A DNA stretch of 64,000 nucleotides. Origin: Pelagibacteraceae bacterium AG-426-M19 (lineage in GTDB: Bacteria > Pseudomonadota > Alphaproteobacteria > Pelagibacterales > Pelagibacteraceae). The notes under the pieces are model-generated. The model was not told the DNA's origin. It ran no database searches and saw only the letters and a list, made by a program, of their open reading frames with translations. The position numbers and the translations under genes are program-made. Below are positions 1 to 11,470 of this stretch, one piece after another. The DNA is taken from positions 1-64,000 of the forward strand of contig QCNW01000005.1 in NCBI GenBank assembly GCA_003210025.1. The letters are read 5' to 3'. How positions within the stretch are numbered: position 1 is the first letter of the stretch; every line of letters starts with the position of its first letter.

Positions 1-2
1 TT

Positions 3-758
3 GGACGCTTGTTTGGACCAATATTTAGATCAAAAAAGTTAATTGAGAATAATTTGGAACAATCTGGCATTGTAGACAAAAAAAATTATAATAAAATTAT
101 CAGCAAAATATATGGAAATTATGGAAGAATACTTGCTGAATATCCTTTTCTTAAAGCATTTAGAAATAACAAATTAAATAAATTTATTGAAATAGACGGG
201 CTTGAAAACCTAAACAAAATTAAGAGAGAAAAAAGACGAGCTGTATTTATATCTGGTCATTTCAATAATTTTGAATTAATGGCGCTCCAAATTGAAAAAG
301 CTGGTATAAATTTGTGCGCTATTTATAGACCGCTAAATAACTTGTTCCTTAACAAAACAATGGAAGAAATTAGAGAAAATTTTATATGCAAAAATCAAAT
401 TAAAAAAGGAAGATCAGGGACAAGACAGATTATTGAAAATATAAAAAAAGGTAACTCAGTAGCACTAATGATAGACCAAAGAGTAAGAGAAGGTATAAAA
501 ATTGATTTTTTCGGTAAACCAGCTAGTACTACGACCATACCTGCACAATTAATTAAAAAATATAAATGCGATTTAGTACCTATTTATATAGAGAGAAGAA
601 AAAATAATTATTTTAAAATGTTTGTTTCAGAACCAATTAAAATTGGGAATAATAAATCAATCAAAGAGATCACTGAACATCTTAATAAGATACTTGAAAA
701 AATGATTTTAAAAAATGTAGACCAGTGGATCTGGACTCATGATAGGTGGAAGACATAA
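3..758 (+). CDS. Lipid A biosynthesis acyltransferase (LpxL/HtrB family), 5' end cut by window
   Basis: This is the C-terminal part of a lysophospholipid acyltransferase of the LpxL/HtrB/MsbB family, which adds a secondary acyl chain to lipid A precursors at the inner membrane. The frame is open to the window edge (Gly-Arg precede the TTG at 9), so the gene very probably begins upstream. Family members are near 290-310 residues, against about 251 seen here. The catalytic H-x4-E signature is visible as GHFNNFE about 85 residues in, followed by the usual IDQR block and the FFGKPA segment. It runs tail to tail with the DUF2093 gene and the two stops abut. The family call is firm; the exact acyl-chain specificity is not known. 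Confidence 0.85.
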   Translation, partial: GRLFGPIFRSKKLIENNLEQSGIVDKKNYNKIISKIYGNYGRILAEYPFLKAFRNNKLNKFIEIDGLENLNKIKREKRRAVFISGHFNNFELMALQIEKAGINLCAIYRPLNNLFLNKTMEEIRENFICKNQIKKGRSGTRQIIENIKKGNSVALMIDQRVREGIKIDFFGKPASTTTIPAQLIKKYKCDLVPIYIERRKNNYFKMFVSEPIKIGNNKSIKEITEHLNKILEKMILKNVDQWIWTHDRWKT

Positions 759-956
759 TCAGTTTTTATCTAATAAATCTCTTTTCATTGAGGCCTCAAC
801 ATACGAAAAGTAGGCTTCCTGTTCCTCAACGTTCCAATAATTTAAGTTTTCAAGTGGTATTTTTTTTTGTGAAATAGCACAAATCACATGATCACCATCT
901 TCAATGATCTCAAAATTGTTTGCTAAGTATTTTAATTTAGCTAACTTATTTAACAT
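759..956 (-). CDS. DUF2093 small protein
   Basis: This is a 65-residue protein matching the alphaproteobacterial DUF2093 family by its pattern: a GDHVICA segment, IPLENLNYWNVEEQEAY, then an alanine/serine stretch ending in a basic tail. There is no signal peptide or membrane segment, and two cysteine-free halves suggest a compact cytosolic domain. The family has no established function. Its stop abuts the stop of the acyltransferase, and its start lies 22 bp from the divergent purD start, so the two genes must share a very short promoter region. Confidence 0.8.
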   Translation of the reverse strand: MLNKLAKLKYLANNFEIIEDGDHVICAISQKKIPLENLNYWNVEEQEAYFSYVEASMKRDLLDKN

Positions 957-978
957 ATTTAAGATATATATTTACTAA

Positions 979-2244
979 ATGAAAATTGCAATTATTGGAA
1001 GTGGAGGACGAGAGCATGCTCTAGTTCATCACTTAAGTAATTCAAAAAAAATAACAAAAATATATTCAATACCCGGTAATGCTGGTACCGAAGAAATATC
1101 ATTAAATATTGATCTAAATTTAGAAAATTTTCAAGACATATATGATTTTATCTGTAAGGAACAAATTGAATTGGTAGTTGTTGGTCCAGAAAAACCATTG
1201 GTCGAAGGATTGGTAGATTTCCTAGAATCAAAAAATATTAAAGTTTTTGGTCCTAGAAAAAAAGTTGCTCAATTAGAAGGGTCAAAGATATTTACAAAAG
1301 AAATTTGTGAAAAATTTAATATACCAACTGCTAAATTTAAAATTTGTAAATCCAAAGAAGACTCATTTATATTTCTATCGTCATCTAATTTTCCTCTTGT
1401 TGTAAAGGCAGATGTTCTTGCTGCAGGCAAAGGTGTTTATATTTGTCAAAATGTTGATGAGGCTAAAACCGCTGTTAATGAAATATTTAATGGTAAATTT
1501 GGGAAAGCAGATCAAGTGTTAATTGAGGAATTTCTGGAAGGTGATGAGATGAGTTTTTTTATTATTTCAGATGGAATTAGTTATAAAACTTTTAATACAG
1601 CTCAAGACCACAAAAGAGTTGGTGAAGGTGATATTGGCAAGAATACAGGAGGAATGGGGGCTTATTCACCTTCAAGCTTAATTAATAATGATTTAGAAAG
1701 TAAAATTTTAAACAAAATAATTGAGCCAACTTTAAAAGCTATAAATGAAATGAATGAGAAGTATGTTGGTTTTTTATATGCAGGCTTAATGATAAAAAAT
1801 AATGAACCATACCTAATTGAATATAATGTCAGGATGGGTGATCCTGAATGCCAAACTATATTACCTTTAATTGACTTTGATTTATTAGAAATAATAAATG
1901 CTTGTTGTAATTCAAAATTAGGGACACAAAAATTAAATTGGAAAAATAAAAAAAGTATGTGCATTGTATTATGCTCCAAAGGATATCCTGAAAAATATAA
2001 TAAGAATGTTGAAATTAAAAATTTAAAAGAATTCAAATCAACTAAAGATAATTTTATTTTTCATGCTGGAACAAAAAGTTCTGGAAACAAAATTGTAGCA
2101 GTTGGTGGTAGAGTAATAAATTTTGTAAATATCTCAGATAGTTATTTATCAAGCAGAAAAGAAATCATTAATCAGATTAAGAAATTGAATTGGGAAGATG
2201 GTTTTTATAGATCAGATATAGGTCATAAAGTCATAAATAAATGA
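979..2244 (+). CDS. purD: Phosphoribosylamine--glycine ligase (GAR synthetase)
   Basis: PurD joins glycine to 5-phosphoribosylamine using ATP, the second step of de novo purine synthesis, in the cytosol. The 421-residue length is normal. The N-terminal GSGGREHAL loop (residues 7-15), the ATP-grasp core with KADVLAAGKGV and EEFLEGDEMS, and the metal-binding NVRMGDPECQ block are all intact. The stop overlaps the rsmD start as ATGA, so the two are probably translationally coupled. It is divergent from the DUF2093 gene with only 22 bp between the starts. Confidence 0.97.
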   Translation: MKIAIIGSGGREHALVHHLSNSKKITKIYSIPGNAGTEEISLNIDLNLENFQDIYDFICKEQIELVVVGPEKPLVEGLVDFLESKNIKVFGPRKKVAQLEGSKIFTKEICEKFNIPTAKFKICKSKEDSFIFLSSSNFPLVVKADVLAAGKGVYICQNVDEAKTAVNEIFNGKFGKADQVLIEEFLEGDEMSFFIISDGISYKTFNTAQDHKRVGEGDIGKNTGGMGAYSPSSLINNDLESKILNKIIEPTLKAINEMNEKYVGFLYAGLMIKNNEPYLIEYNVRMGDPECQTILPLIDFDLLEIINACCNSKLGTQKLNWKNKKSMCIVLCSKGYPEKYNKNVEIKNLKEFKSTKDNFIFHAGTKSSGNKIVAVGGRVINFVNISDSYLSSRKEIINQIKKLNWEDGFYRSDIGHKVINK

Positions 2245-2807
2245 GAGTAATTGGTGGAAAACTAAGAGGGAAATTAATTCATAACCCTACAGATAAAACA
2301 ACAAGACCATTAAAAGATATGGTTAGAGAGTCGATATTTAATATTTTAGAGCATTCTAAGAATGAAAAAATTAAATTCAAAAACGGCATTGTTTTAGATT
2401 TATTTTCAGGATCTGGATCATTTGGTATTGAATGTTTGTCTAGAGGGGTAAAAAAAGTTTATTTTTTTGAAAATTACGAACCTTCTATAAAAATTTTAGT
2501 AAAAAATCTTAAAGAGTTAGATATTGATAAAAATTCAGTCACTAATAAAGTAAATGCATACGAAATTTCAACAAAAGATATAAATAATGAAAAAATTGAT
2601 TTAATTTATTTAGATCCACCATTTAAAGATAAAAATATAAATAAATTATTAAAAAATATTTTAGACTTAAAAATTGCTAGTAAAAGTACACTTATTGTGA
2701 TTCACAGAAATAAGAAATTTAAAGAAAATTTTATTAAAGATTTTAAAATTCTTAGAGAAAAAACTTATGGATTGTCAAAAATAATATTTGGTAAATTACT
2801 ATTTTAG
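2241..2807 (+). CDS. rsmD: 16S rRNA (guanine(966)-N2)-methyltransferase
   Basis: RsmD methylates G966 (E. coli numbering) of 16S rRNA in the 30S subunit with S-adenosylmethionine. The 188-residue protein starts with the family's VIGGKLRGK segment, has a SAM-binding VLDLFSGSGSFGIE motif at residues 51-65, and the catalytic LDPPF tetrad at about 124-128. It overlaps purD by 4 bp. Its last 9 bp overlap the end of the convergent pgi gene, leaving no room for a terminator. Confidence 0.93.
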   Translation: MRVIGGKLRGKLIHNPTDKTTRPLKDMVRESIFNILEHSKNEKIKFKNGIVLDLFSGSGSFGIECLSRGVKKVYFFENYEPSIKILVKNLKELDIDKNSVTNKVNAYEISTKDINNEKIDLIYLDPPFKDKNINKLLKNILDLKIASKSTLIVIHRNKKFKENFIKDFKILREKTYGLSKIIFGKLLF

Positions 2808-3971
2808 AATTTTTTTTGTTTCTGTTTTTATTAATTCAACAGAGGGCTGGTTAATTGGGTTCACATTTAATAAGGAACTTAACATTAGAGTTTCTAAAAT
2901 AAAAAATGTAAACAGTTCACCGAGAGTTTCCTCGCTTTTATTGATAATCTCAAAACTTCTAAATGATAATTTTTTCTTATTAAATACGTTTTGTGTTGCT
3001 TTGGCCTGAGCATATAAAACTTGATATAGGTTTTTCTTTTTTAAATGAGACAATTCCTCAGTTAAATTAGAATTATTAAATCTTAATGGATGTCTTTCTC
3101 TGGAGATAAAAAAACTAAAAAAATTATTTTTTGGGCCATCTAAATAGAGTTGTAAAAGACTATGATTGTCCTTTGGCATCGTAGAGACTATAGGAAAAAA
3201 GCCATTACCCTTTTTTCCTAAACTTTCCGCAGATAATTGCTGATACCATTTCAAAAAATTATTCAATTTTTCATCATAATTTAAAATGACACAATTTTTT
3301 TTTCCTTTAATAATATTTGAGTGAATTGATGAAACATTTTGAATTAAAAAATTTATAAATGCTTTATTTTTTACTAGATAATTTAATCGTTTAAATTTTT
3401 TTTCATTTAATCCCATTAATTCTGCTGGAACCATTCCAACTTCAGATAAAACTGAATATCTTCCACCAATATAATTTTTATGGTCTATTACGTCAGATTT
3501 AATTTTATTGGCCATACCTCTTAGGATATTCTTTTTATTTTCAGTGATTATTAAATTTTTATTTTTTTTTTGTTTTGTTAAAATGATATTTAAATTTGAT
3601 AATGTTTCTAGAGTATTTCCAGATTTTGATATAATTATATTTAAACGTTTTTTATTTGATTTTGTAATTTTAAAGTTTTGAAGGTTATTGAAAAAAAAAA
3701 ATTTTTTTTTAATTTTATTAGAAAGAAAATCATATATAGCTTGCGCACCTAAAATAGATCCTCCCATACCTATTAAATTAAACTCATTATATTTTTTAAG
3801 ATTTGATAAATTTTTTTTTTTAAATGAATAAATATAATTATTTGTCAGAGATTTTAATAAAGGATATTTCTGAATTAAAATTTCAAAATTCAGAAAGTTA
3901 GAAAGTTTTTTTTTATATAATAATTTTTTTTTTTTGTTAAAATTTTTATAAATAATATATTTCGTCTCCAT
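2799..3971 (-). CDS. pgi: Glucose-6-phosphate isomerase, short divergent form
   Basis: Pgi interconverts glucose-6-phosphate and fructose-6-phosphate. At 390 residues it is much shorter than the usual 450-550. The key elements are still present: IGMGGSILGA (67-76), the sugar-phosphate loop SKSGNTLET (115-123), the signature GGRYSVLSEVG (169-179), the catalytic-type Glu in AESLGKKG (E249), His270 in DNHSLLQ, and a C-terminal NQPSVELIK. The gene is very lysine, phenylalanine and asparagine rich and contains an A11-T9 block on the + strand at 3691-3710. It is probably the last gene of the leftward ileS-lspA run. The main uncertainty is whether the divergent sequence keeps full activity. Confidence 0.88.
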   Translation of the reverse strand: METKYIIYKNFNKKKKLLYKKKLSNFLNFEILIQKYPLLKSLTNNYIYSFKKKNLSNLKKYNEFNLIGMGGSILGAQAIYDFLSNKIKKKFFFFNNLQNFKITKSNKKRLNIIISKSGNTLETLSNLNIILTKQKKNKNLIITENKKNILRGMANKIKSDVIDHKNYIGGRYSVLSEVGMVPAELMGLNEKKFKRLNYLVKNKAFINFLIQNVSSIHSNIIKGKKNCVILNYDEKLNNFLKWYQQLSAESLGKKGNGFFPIVSTMPKDNHSLLQLYLDGPKNNFFSFFISRERHPLRFNNSNLTEELSHLKKKNLYQVLYAQAKATQNVFNKKKLSFRSFEIINKSEETLGELFTFFILETLMLSSLLNVNPINQPSVELIKTETKKILK

Positions 3972-3974
3972 TAA

Positions 3975-4292
3975 TTACTGGATTTTCTTTTTCATATTAT
4001 TTAATAAATCTGAGCCGCTACTTGAATCCTCAGAATTATCATCATCTTTTATTTTCAGTAAGTCTTTAACTTCTTCATTATTTGATTGACTACTTATTTC
4101 CATATCGTCTCCTGGTTTAGGAAGTTTATTCATATCCGGAGGCATTTGTAATGGATTTTTTTTTTTAACCAAGAATTCATCGCTTTGATCAGATCTCTTT
4201 TGACCTTCTAAAGCATCTCTAACCCCACCACAAAAAGTTAATAATGGAATTAAGGTAATTAGTAATATTAAATTTAATTTAAATTTTTTCAT
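3975..4292 (-). CDS. DUF3035 lipoprotein, BamF-like
   Basis: This is a 105-residue lipoprotein. The hydrophobic leader ends in a lipobox-like LLTFC with Cys21, followed by [19 protein letters not shown] and [16 protein letters not shown]. That pattern matches alphaproteobacterial DUF3035 proteins, described in Caulobacter as BamF, an accessory lipoprotein of the outer-membrane beta-barrel assembly complex. The rest is acidic and low complexity. It overlaps lspA by 14 bp, which fits because lspA encodes the peptidase that processes lipoproteins. The family match is good; the BAM role is by analogy. Confidence 0.75.
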   Translation of the reverse strand: MKKFKLNLILLITLIPLLTFCGGVRDALEGQKRSDQSDEFLVKKKNPLQMPPDMNKLPKPGDDMEISSQSNNEEVKDLLKIKDDDNSEDSSSGSDLLNNMKKKIQ

Positions 4293-4776
4293 TTTTTTTT
4301 TTATAAAATATTAATTCAGATAAAATAAGGCATAAAATACCAATTGTTATAAATATGTCAGCAACATTAAAAATAAACCAATGATAACCTGCATAATTAA
4401 AATCAATAAAGTCTGGAACAGCTCTGTAATAAACTCGGTCAAACAAGTTTCCTAGTGAGCCTCCTAATATTATCATTAAAAAAAAAGATTTAATTTTCGT
4501 TTCAATAAAAGCAAAATACAATATTACAAAATTTATAATAATAATTATTGCAGTAAATATGTTATAGAAAAGGTTATCTTCTGAAGAAAATAAACCAAAT
4601 CCAATACCTGTATTCCAAACCAAATAAATATTTAAGTATTGATTTATATAAAAATCAACTTGTCCTTCATCATTTAAAATATTTAAAATGTAGATTTTTG
4701 AAAATCTATCTAAAGCAAAACAAACAACTAAAAATATAAAACCGACAAGAAGTTTATTTAATTTTTCATTTCCCAT
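4279..4776 (-). CDS. lspA: Lipoprotein signal peptidase (signal peptidase II)
   Basis: LspA is the inner-membrane aspartic protease that cuts prolipoproteins before the lipidated cysteine. The 165-residue protein has four predicted membrane segments and both catalytic regions: the N-terminal DRFSK, the [11 protein letters not shown] block, and [11 protein letters not shown] with the second aspartate. It overlaps ileS by 11 bp upstream and the BamF-like lipoprotein gene by 14 bp downstream, so ileS-lspA-bamF reads as one operon, the common bacterial ileS-lspA arrangement. Confidence 0.95.
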   Translation of the reverse strand: MGNEKLNKLLVGFIFLVVCFALDRFSKIYILNILNDEGQVDFYINQYLNIYLVWNTGIGFGLFSSEDNLFYNIFTAIIIIINFVILYFAFIETKIKSFFLMIILGGSLGNLFDRVYYRAVPDFIDFNYAGYHWFIFNVADIFITIGILCLILSELIFYKKKNEKI

Positions 4777-7519
4777 TTGTATTCAAAAGTCCACAATTTG
4801 GTCTCTCACAACTCGACTCAAAAATTTTCCAGCATACTGGACATTTCGTTCCTTGAGCTTTTTTTGCAACTACATCAATACTATTTTTTAAATTTTCATC
4901 TTTAATTACTGAAGCAGACGAAGTAATACAAATTTCTGAAAAATTAATATTTTTTGCTTTATCATAAAATTCTTTATTTAACTTTATTTCGATCATTGCC
5001 TCTAAACTTGAACCAATTGACTTTTCAGCTCTCATATTCTCAATAGAGATATTTGCCTCATCTCTAATTTTTTTAACATAATCCCAATCTGAGCTAAGTT
5101 CCTCATTATTCCAAGAATTTGGAACTGAAACGAAATTTTCTAAATGGATACTTTGGTTGTCTTCTTCTTTTTTGACTAATTGATAAATTTCCTCAGTTGT
5201 AAATGACAATATTGGTGCAAACCATTTAAGCAGACATTGTAAAATAATATTTAAAAGAGTTATGCAATTCTTTCTTTTATCGGAATTTAAAGCCTCGCAA
5301 TATAAAGTATCTTTTCTGATATCGAAATAAAAGGCAGAGAGCTCAACTGTGCAAAAATTTAGTAACTCTTTGTACAAATTATGGAAATTATAAACTTTAA
5401 AATTGTTTTTAAAATTTGCATTTATTGTATGAACTCTATGTAGCATAAATTTTTCTAGAGAGTCGAAATTTTCAAATTTAACCTTTTCAAAATCGAGATT
5501 TTCATATTGATCTTGAATATTCCCTAAAAGATATCTAAACGTATTTCTAATTTTTCTATAAGACTCAGCATGTTGATCTAAAATTGAGTAATCTATTCTA
5601 AGATCCTCAGCATAATTTGACGATGCAACCCAAATTCTAAGTATATCAGCTCCATATTTTTTAAGTATATCTTGTGGAGCAATTACGTTACCTGTTGATT
5701 TTGACATTTTTAGACCTTTTCCGTCTACAACAAAACCATGAGAAAGAATGCTTTCAAAGGGCGCAACACCTCTTGTTCCACATGACTCTAGTAATGATGA
5801 GTGAAACCATCCTCTATGTTGATCTGAACCTTCTAGATACATAGATGCTGGCCATTTAAGGTCGTCTCTTTTTTCTAAGACAAAAGAATGAGTAGATCCA
5901 CTATCGAACCAAACTTCAACTATATCTGATAATTTTTCATAATCTTCTGCTTTATACTTATCTCCTAGAAAGATCTGATAATCTTCATTAAACCAACAAT
6001 CAGAACCTTCTTTCTCATAAATTTTTGCAATATTTTCAAATACTTCATCATCAACTAAAACCTCACCTGTTTTTTTTGAAATAAAAATTGGCAATGGCAC
6101 ACCCCAAACTCTTTGTCTTGATACACACCAGTCTGGTCTAGTTTCAATCATTGATTTTATTCTTTCTTTTCCTTTGGAAGGATAAAAATCTGTATTATTG
6201 ATAGCTTTTAATGCTTTATCTCTTAATCCATGAGATTCCATGGAAATAAACCATTGTGGCGTTGCCCTATGAACTAGTGGAGCTTTTGATCTCCAAGAAT
6301 GGGGATAAGAGTGAGTAAGTTTTCCACTTATTACCAAATTTTTTTGTTCATCTAATTTTTCAATAATCAAACTATTGGCCTTAAAAATATGCAAACCCTC
6401 AAAATGTTTAATTTCATTTGTATATTTTCCATCACCATCAACAGTTTCAATTGCTTTAATATTATTATTTAAACAAAGATTAAAATCATCCGGTCCGTGA
6501 CTCGGAGCACAGTGTACGATACCTGTACCTTGTTCAGTGGTAACAAAATTGGCCTCAAGCATTGGAATATCATAATTATATCCCATTTTAGAAAATGGAT
6601 GACTGCAAACCGTTCCTTTTAAATCTTTTCCTAAAAATTCGTTTAAAACTTTAATATTTTCTATGGAGGTATCTTTTTTAAAAGGTTCTAATAAATCTTT
6701 TGCAATTACAATTTTTCTATTAACAAAATTTTTGTTGTCGTTTATTTCAAGCAAAACATATTTAAGGCCAGCATTGTAAGCTAAAGCTTTATTTGCAGGA
6801 ATAGTCCATGGAGTTGTAGTCCAAATTATTACATCAGCACCATTAATTATATCTAAATTTGAAACTTTCACTTTGAATGCTGCATAAATCGTATCTGAAA
6901 CATGATCCATGTATTCAACCTCGGCATCCGCTAAAGCTGTTTTTTCAACAGTTGACCAAAGAACTGGTTTATAACCTCTATAAAGGCTTCCTTCTTTAAG
7001 AAATTTTCCAAGTTCTCTGACTATTTGAGCTTCAGCATCAAATGACATTGTTGAATAATAATTTTCCCAATCACCGATTACTCCAAGTCTTGTAAATTCT
7101 CCCTTATGAACGTCTATCCATTTGTTTGCAAACTCCCTGCATTCTTTTCTAAATTCAATTATAGGAACATCATTTTTGTTTTTTTTATTCTTTTTGTATT
7201 GTTCTTCAATTTTCCACTCTATAGGCAACCCATGGCAATCCCATCCGGGAACATAAACTGAGTCCTTACCATCCATTTGATGAAATTTTGTAATTATGTC
7301 TTTTAAAATTTTATTCAAAGCAGTACCCATGTGAATGTTGCCATTTGCATATGGAGGCCCATCATGGAGTACAAATTTTTCTTGCCCTTTACTTTTTTGT
7401 CTTAACAAATTGTACAGGTCAATTTTCTTCCAAAATTCAATATAATTTGGCTCCTTGTTTGGCAAATTTGCCTTCATTGAGAATTTTGTTTTAGGTAAAT
7501 TAATGTTTTCCTTGCTCAT
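4766..7519 (-). CDS. ileS: Isoleucyl-tRNA synthetase
   Basis: This is a 917-residue class I aminoacyl-tRNA synthetase that charges tRNA-Ile. The HIGH-type motif is GNIHMGT (residues 61-66) after the DGPPYANG block. The KMSKS loop appears as LKMSKSTGN, and a C-terminal zinc-finger-like CPVCW...CERPNC completes the bacterial IleRS. The editing domain contains the [11 protein letters not shown] signature. It overlaps lspA by 11 bp. The upstream ribF stop is 6 bp away, so ribF, ileS, lspA and the lipoprotein gene are probably cotranscribed. Confidence 0.97.
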   Translation of the reverse strand: MSKENINLPKTKFSMKANLPNKEPNYIEFWKKIDLYNLLRQKSKGQEKFVLHDGPPYANGNIHMGTALNKILKDIITKFHQMDGKDSVYVPGWDCHGLPIEWKIEEQYKKNKKNKNDVPIIEFRKECREFANKWIDVHKGEFTRLGVIGDWENYYSTMSFDAEAQIVRELGKFLKEGSLYRGYKPVLWSTVEKTALADAEVEYMDHVSDTIYAAFKVKVSNLDIINGADVIIWTTTPWTIPANKALAYNAGLKYVLLEINDNKNFVNRKIVIAKDLLEPFKKDTSIENIKVLNEFLGKDLKGTVCSHPFSKMGYNYDIPMLEANFVTTEQGTGIVHCAPSHGPDDFNLCLNNNIKAIETVDGDGKYTNEIKHFEGLHIFKANSLIIEKLDEQKNLVISGKLTHSYPHSWRSKAPLVHRATPQWFISMESHGLRDKALKAINNTDFYPSKGKERIKSMIETRPDWCVSRQRVWGVPLPIFISKKTGEVLVDDEVFENIAKIYEKEGSDCWFNEDYQIFLGDKYKAEDYEKLSDIVEVWFDSGSTHSFVLEKRDDLKWPASMYLEGSDQHRGWFHSSLLESCGTRGVAPFESILSHGFVVDGKGLKMSKSTGNVIAPQDILKKYGADILRIWVASSNYAEDLRIDYSILDQHAESYRKIRNTFRYLLGNIQDQYENLDFEKVKFENFDSLEKFMLHRVHTINANFKNNFKVYNFHNLYKELLNFCTVELSAFYFDIRKDTLYCEALNSDKRKNCITLLNIILQCLLKWFAPILSFTTEEIYQLVKKEEDNQSIHLENFVSVPNSWNNEELSSDWDYVKKIRDEANISIENMRAEKSIGSSLEAMIEIKLNKEFYDKAKNINFSEICITSSASVIKDENLKNSIDVVAKKAQGTKCPVCWKIFESSCERPNCGLLNTNGK

Positions 7520-7525
7520 AAAATT

Positions 7526-8470
7526 TTATCTTTTGGCAATTTTAATATCTTTCTTTATCTGTTTTTTTAAAGCATCAATATTTTTAAATTTTGTTTCTCC
7601 TCTAATAAATTTTGTAAAATTAATAGTTAGATTTTTATTATAAAGATTTCCAGAAAATTTAAATAAATTTACCTCTAATAATAATTTTTTTTGATTAAAT
7701 GTAGGTCTATACCCAATATTTGCTATTCCTTTGATCTTTTTTCTATTTTTTTCGATATAAACATCAACTGCATAAACTCCTACTTTTGGTATTACATAAT
7801 TTTTTATATTTATGTTGCATGTAGGAAAGCCAATTTTTCTTCCCATCATTCTACCCTTTTCTACAACACCTTCTATTGACCAATTTCTTGATAAAAGTTG
7901 ATTTGCAATTTTTAAATTACCATTTTCAATTAATTTTCTAATTAATGTTGAGGAAATAATTTTATTTTTTTTATATAACGGTTTTGGATTAATTAATTTG
8001 TAATTATATTTTTTTTGAAATTTTTTTAATAAATTTACATCCCCCTCTCTCTTATTTCCAAATCTAAAATTATTACTAACAAAAATATAATCTGCACTTA
8101 ACTTTTTGCATAAAATATTTTTAATAAAATTATGACAAGATATTTTGGAGAATTTTTTATCAAATTTTTTATTTATTAAAAAATCTACGTTATAATCACT
8201 AAAATATCTACTCTTTTGATTAAGATTTGAAAGTCGATAATTCGTAATACTTTTGTCAAAATACATTTTTGGTATTGGATCAAAAGTCACTACTCCAATT
8301 TTTGAATTATATTTTTTTTTATATTTTTTTGCTTCCTTGAATAATCTTTGATGACCTAAGTGTAAGCCATCAAAATTACCAATTAATATCATGGCATTTT
8401 GATGTTCTCTTAATATCTTGAAATTTTTGTAGATTTTAATTTTGTTCACCATTTTAATTTTGTTCACCAT
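7526..8470 (-). CDS. ribF: Bifunctional riboflavin kinase / FMN adenylyltransferase
   Basis: RibF makes FMN and then FAD from riboflavin. The N-terminal nucleotidyltransferase domain shows IGNFDGLHLGHQRL near residues 31-44, and an SSTLIRKLI block follows. The C-terminal kinase domain starts at GVVEKGRMMGRKIGFPTCNI and contains GVYAVDVYIE and the metal-binding EVNLFKF. The start is ambiguous: an 18-bp tandem repeat duplicates the initiation region, giving ATGs at 8470 and 8452 and a repeated MVNKIK. The longer form overlaps the HAD gene by 7 bp. It lies next to ileS as in many proteobacteria. Confidence 0.94.
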   Translation of the reverse strand: MVNKIKMVNKIKIYKNFKILREHQNAMILIGNFDGLHLGHQRLFKEAKKYKKKYNSKIGVVTFDPIPKMYFDKSITNYRLSNLNQKSRYFSDYNVDFLINKKFDKKFSKISCHNFIKNILCKKLSADYIFVSNNFRFGNKREGDVNLLKKFQKKYNYKLINPKPLYKKNKIISSTLIRKLIENGNLKIANQLLSRNWSIEGVVEKGRMMGRKIGFPTCNINIKNYVIPKVGVYAVDVYIEKNRKKIKGIANIGYRPTFNQKKLLLEVNLFKFSGNLYNKNLTINFTKFIRGETKFKNIDALKKQIKKDIKIAKR

Positions 8471-8482
8471 TTTAATTTTGTT
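8434..8482. repeat. 18-bp tandem repeat over the ribF start codon (about 2.7 copies)
   Basis: The 18-bp unit ttttaattttgttcacca occurs at 8434-8451 and 8452-8469, and a third partial copy runs to 8482. Read on the minus strand, each complete unit carries an ATG preceded by the same A-rich bases, so the ribF start (and its MVNKIK peptide) is duplicated. The repeat also covers the last codons of the overlapping HAD gene. Confidence 0.9.
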
Positions 8483-9279
8483 TGAGTGTAATTCACACTG
8501 ACTCCGTATTTCTTTTCTAATTTATCAATATTATGACTACTTAATTCCTTTTTATGTATACCACTCGTTATTAACAAATTGTCAAAATTTTGAATATTAG
8601 CTCCTTTTATATCTGTGTTCATATTATCTCCGATACATAAAACATTTTTACCATTTATGTTAGCAGATAAATTATAAACTGGAGGATAAGGTTTTCCAAA
8701 GTAAATTACTTTTCCACCAATTTTCTCGAATATTTTTGCAACTGATCCAGCACAAAACTCTCTAACATCACCTCTATCAACAATTAGGTCTGGATTTGTA
8801 CACACAAATTTTTTATTTGAAAATTTCTCAAGTAAATCTTCATAATATTCAAGTTTTATCTCATGATCTTCAAATAACCCTGTACAAATAAAATAATCGG
8901 CTTGATTAATATTACTAACTTTATTTTGTTCAAATCTTTTAAATAAGTCAAAATCTCTTGGTGGTCCAATGTGATAAAATTTTGCATTTAGAAAATTTTC
9001 CATTAAATATTTTAATGAAGCTTCTCCTGAGGTGTATACATCTTCATAAAATTTTTTGAGCCCCATTTTTTTCAAAAAATCAATAACTGTAGAATTTGGT
9101 CTCGGCGCATTGGTAAGTAATACAAACTCTTTATTATTTTTTTTTAAATTTTCTAATACTTCAATAGATTCCTCAAAAATTTGTAAGCCATTGTGTATCA
9201 CTCCCCATATGTCGATAAAAAACAATTCGTAACTGTTTATTTTTGATCTTAATCCATCTTTGTCTAAGTTTTGGGGCAT
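8464..9279 (-). CDS. HAD-superfamily IIA hydrolase (TIGR01459-like)
   Basis: This 271-residue phosphatase-like protein is of the HAD IIA subfamily. Motif I is FFIDIWGVIHNG, with the nucleophile-type Asp and the WGV variant typical of the alphaproteobacterial TIGR01459 group. Motif II is TNAPRP, a GKPYPPVY segment follows, and motif III is CIGDNMNTDIKGA. The natural substrate is unknown; relatives act on small phosphorylated metabolites. It ends 7 bp inside ribF and its start faces the groES promoter region, so it probably heads the leftward operon. Confidence 0.82.
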   Translation of the reverse strand: MPQNLDKDGLRSKINSYELFFIDIWGVIHNGLQIFEESIEVLENLKKNNKEFVLLTNAPRPNSTVIDFLKKMGLKKFYEDVYTSGEASLKYLMENFLNAKFYHIGPPRDFDLFKRFEQNKVSNINQADYFICTGLFEDHEIKLEYYEDLLEKFSNKKFVCTNPDLIVDRGDVREFCAGSVAKIFEKIGGKVIYFGKPYPPVYNLSANINGKNVLCIGDNMNTDIKGANIQNFDNLLITSGIHKKELSSHNIDKLEKKYGVSVNYTQTKLKW

Positions 9280-9338
9280 ACTTGAGATATAGCTTAAAAA
9301 TAAGCTTTATTCTTGGGTTTTTTAGACCATAATTTTTA

Positions 9339-9375
9339 TTCAAGATCTTGAAAATTATTAAATATGTCTCTATAT
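9339..9375 (+). promoter_or_regulatory. Heat-shock (RpoH-type) promoter of groESL
   Basis: CTTGAA at 9347-9352 and TCTATAT at 9369-9375 are separated by 16 bp. This matches the alphaproteobacterial sigma-32 pattern (CTTGAA, then a C-Y-T-A-T-like -10). The -35 box is half of a perfect 14-bp palindrome, TTCAAGATCTTGAA, at 9339-9352. A ribosome site, AAAGGAGAA, lies just before the groES ATG at 9402. I see no CIRCE inverted repeat. The hsp20 gene at 29941 has the same spacing, which supports the call. Confidence 0.6.
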
Positions 9376-9401
9376 GACTGCTAATTTAAAGGAGAATTCG
9401 T

Positions 9402-9695
9402 ATGAAGTTTAAACCATTACATGACCGTGTTTTAATAGAAGTTTTGGATAGCAGCGAAAAAACTGCTGGTGGCATAATTATTCCAGATACAGCTCAAGAA
9501 AAACCTCAAGAAGGTAAAGTTGTTGCTGTCGGCGGAGGTGCAAAAACTGAAGATGGAAAACTAATACCTATGGACGTTAAAGTAGGAGATAAAGTTTTAT
9601 TCGGTAAGTGGTCAGGAACAGAAGTTAAAATTGATGGTAAAGAGTACAGCATAATGAAAGAATCTGACATTATGGGTATTGCAACAGGTAAATAA
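9402..9695 (+). CDS. groES: Co-chaperonin GroES
   Basis: GroES is the 10-kDa lid of the GroEL chamber. The 97-residue protein starts [13 protein letters not shown] and has the mobile-loop sequence [20 protein letters not shown], then [21 protein letters not shown], all as in the family. A good Shine-Dalgarno sequence (AAAGGAGAA) precedes the ATG by a few bases. groEL follows after 19 bp with its own AAGGAGAG site, so the two form the usual heat-shock operon. Confidence 0.98.
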   Translation: MKFKPLHDRVLIEVLDSSEKTAGGIIIPDTAQEKPQEGKVVAVGGGAKTEDGKLIPMDVKVGDKVLFGKWSGTEVKIDGKEYSIMKESDIMGIATGK

Positions 9696-9702
9696 TTAAT
9701 AA

Positions 9703-11370
<1,668 letters not shown>

Positions 11371-11397
11371 TTCTCATTATACTCAAACAGAAAATTC

Positions 11398-11430
11398 AAA
11401 AAGGGCAGTTTTTACTGCCCTTTTTTTTTT
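11398..11430 (+). terminator. Rho-independent terminator of groESL
   Basis: A perfect inverted repeat, GGGCAGT (11403-11409) and ACTGCCC (11414-11420), with a TTTT loop and flanking A/T pairs, is followed by ten T residues (11421-11430). This is the clearest intrinsic terminator in the window. Confidence 0.95.
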
Positions 11431-11470
11431 GAATTGAAAAAAAATATTTTGAATATATAAGAACGCGCAA

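Noticed and set aside
9280..9401. CIRCE (HrcA) operator before groES
   Set aside because: I found no TTAGCACTC / GAGTGCTAA inverted repeat. The only palindrome is TTCAAGATCTTGAA, which overlaps the sigma-32-like -35.
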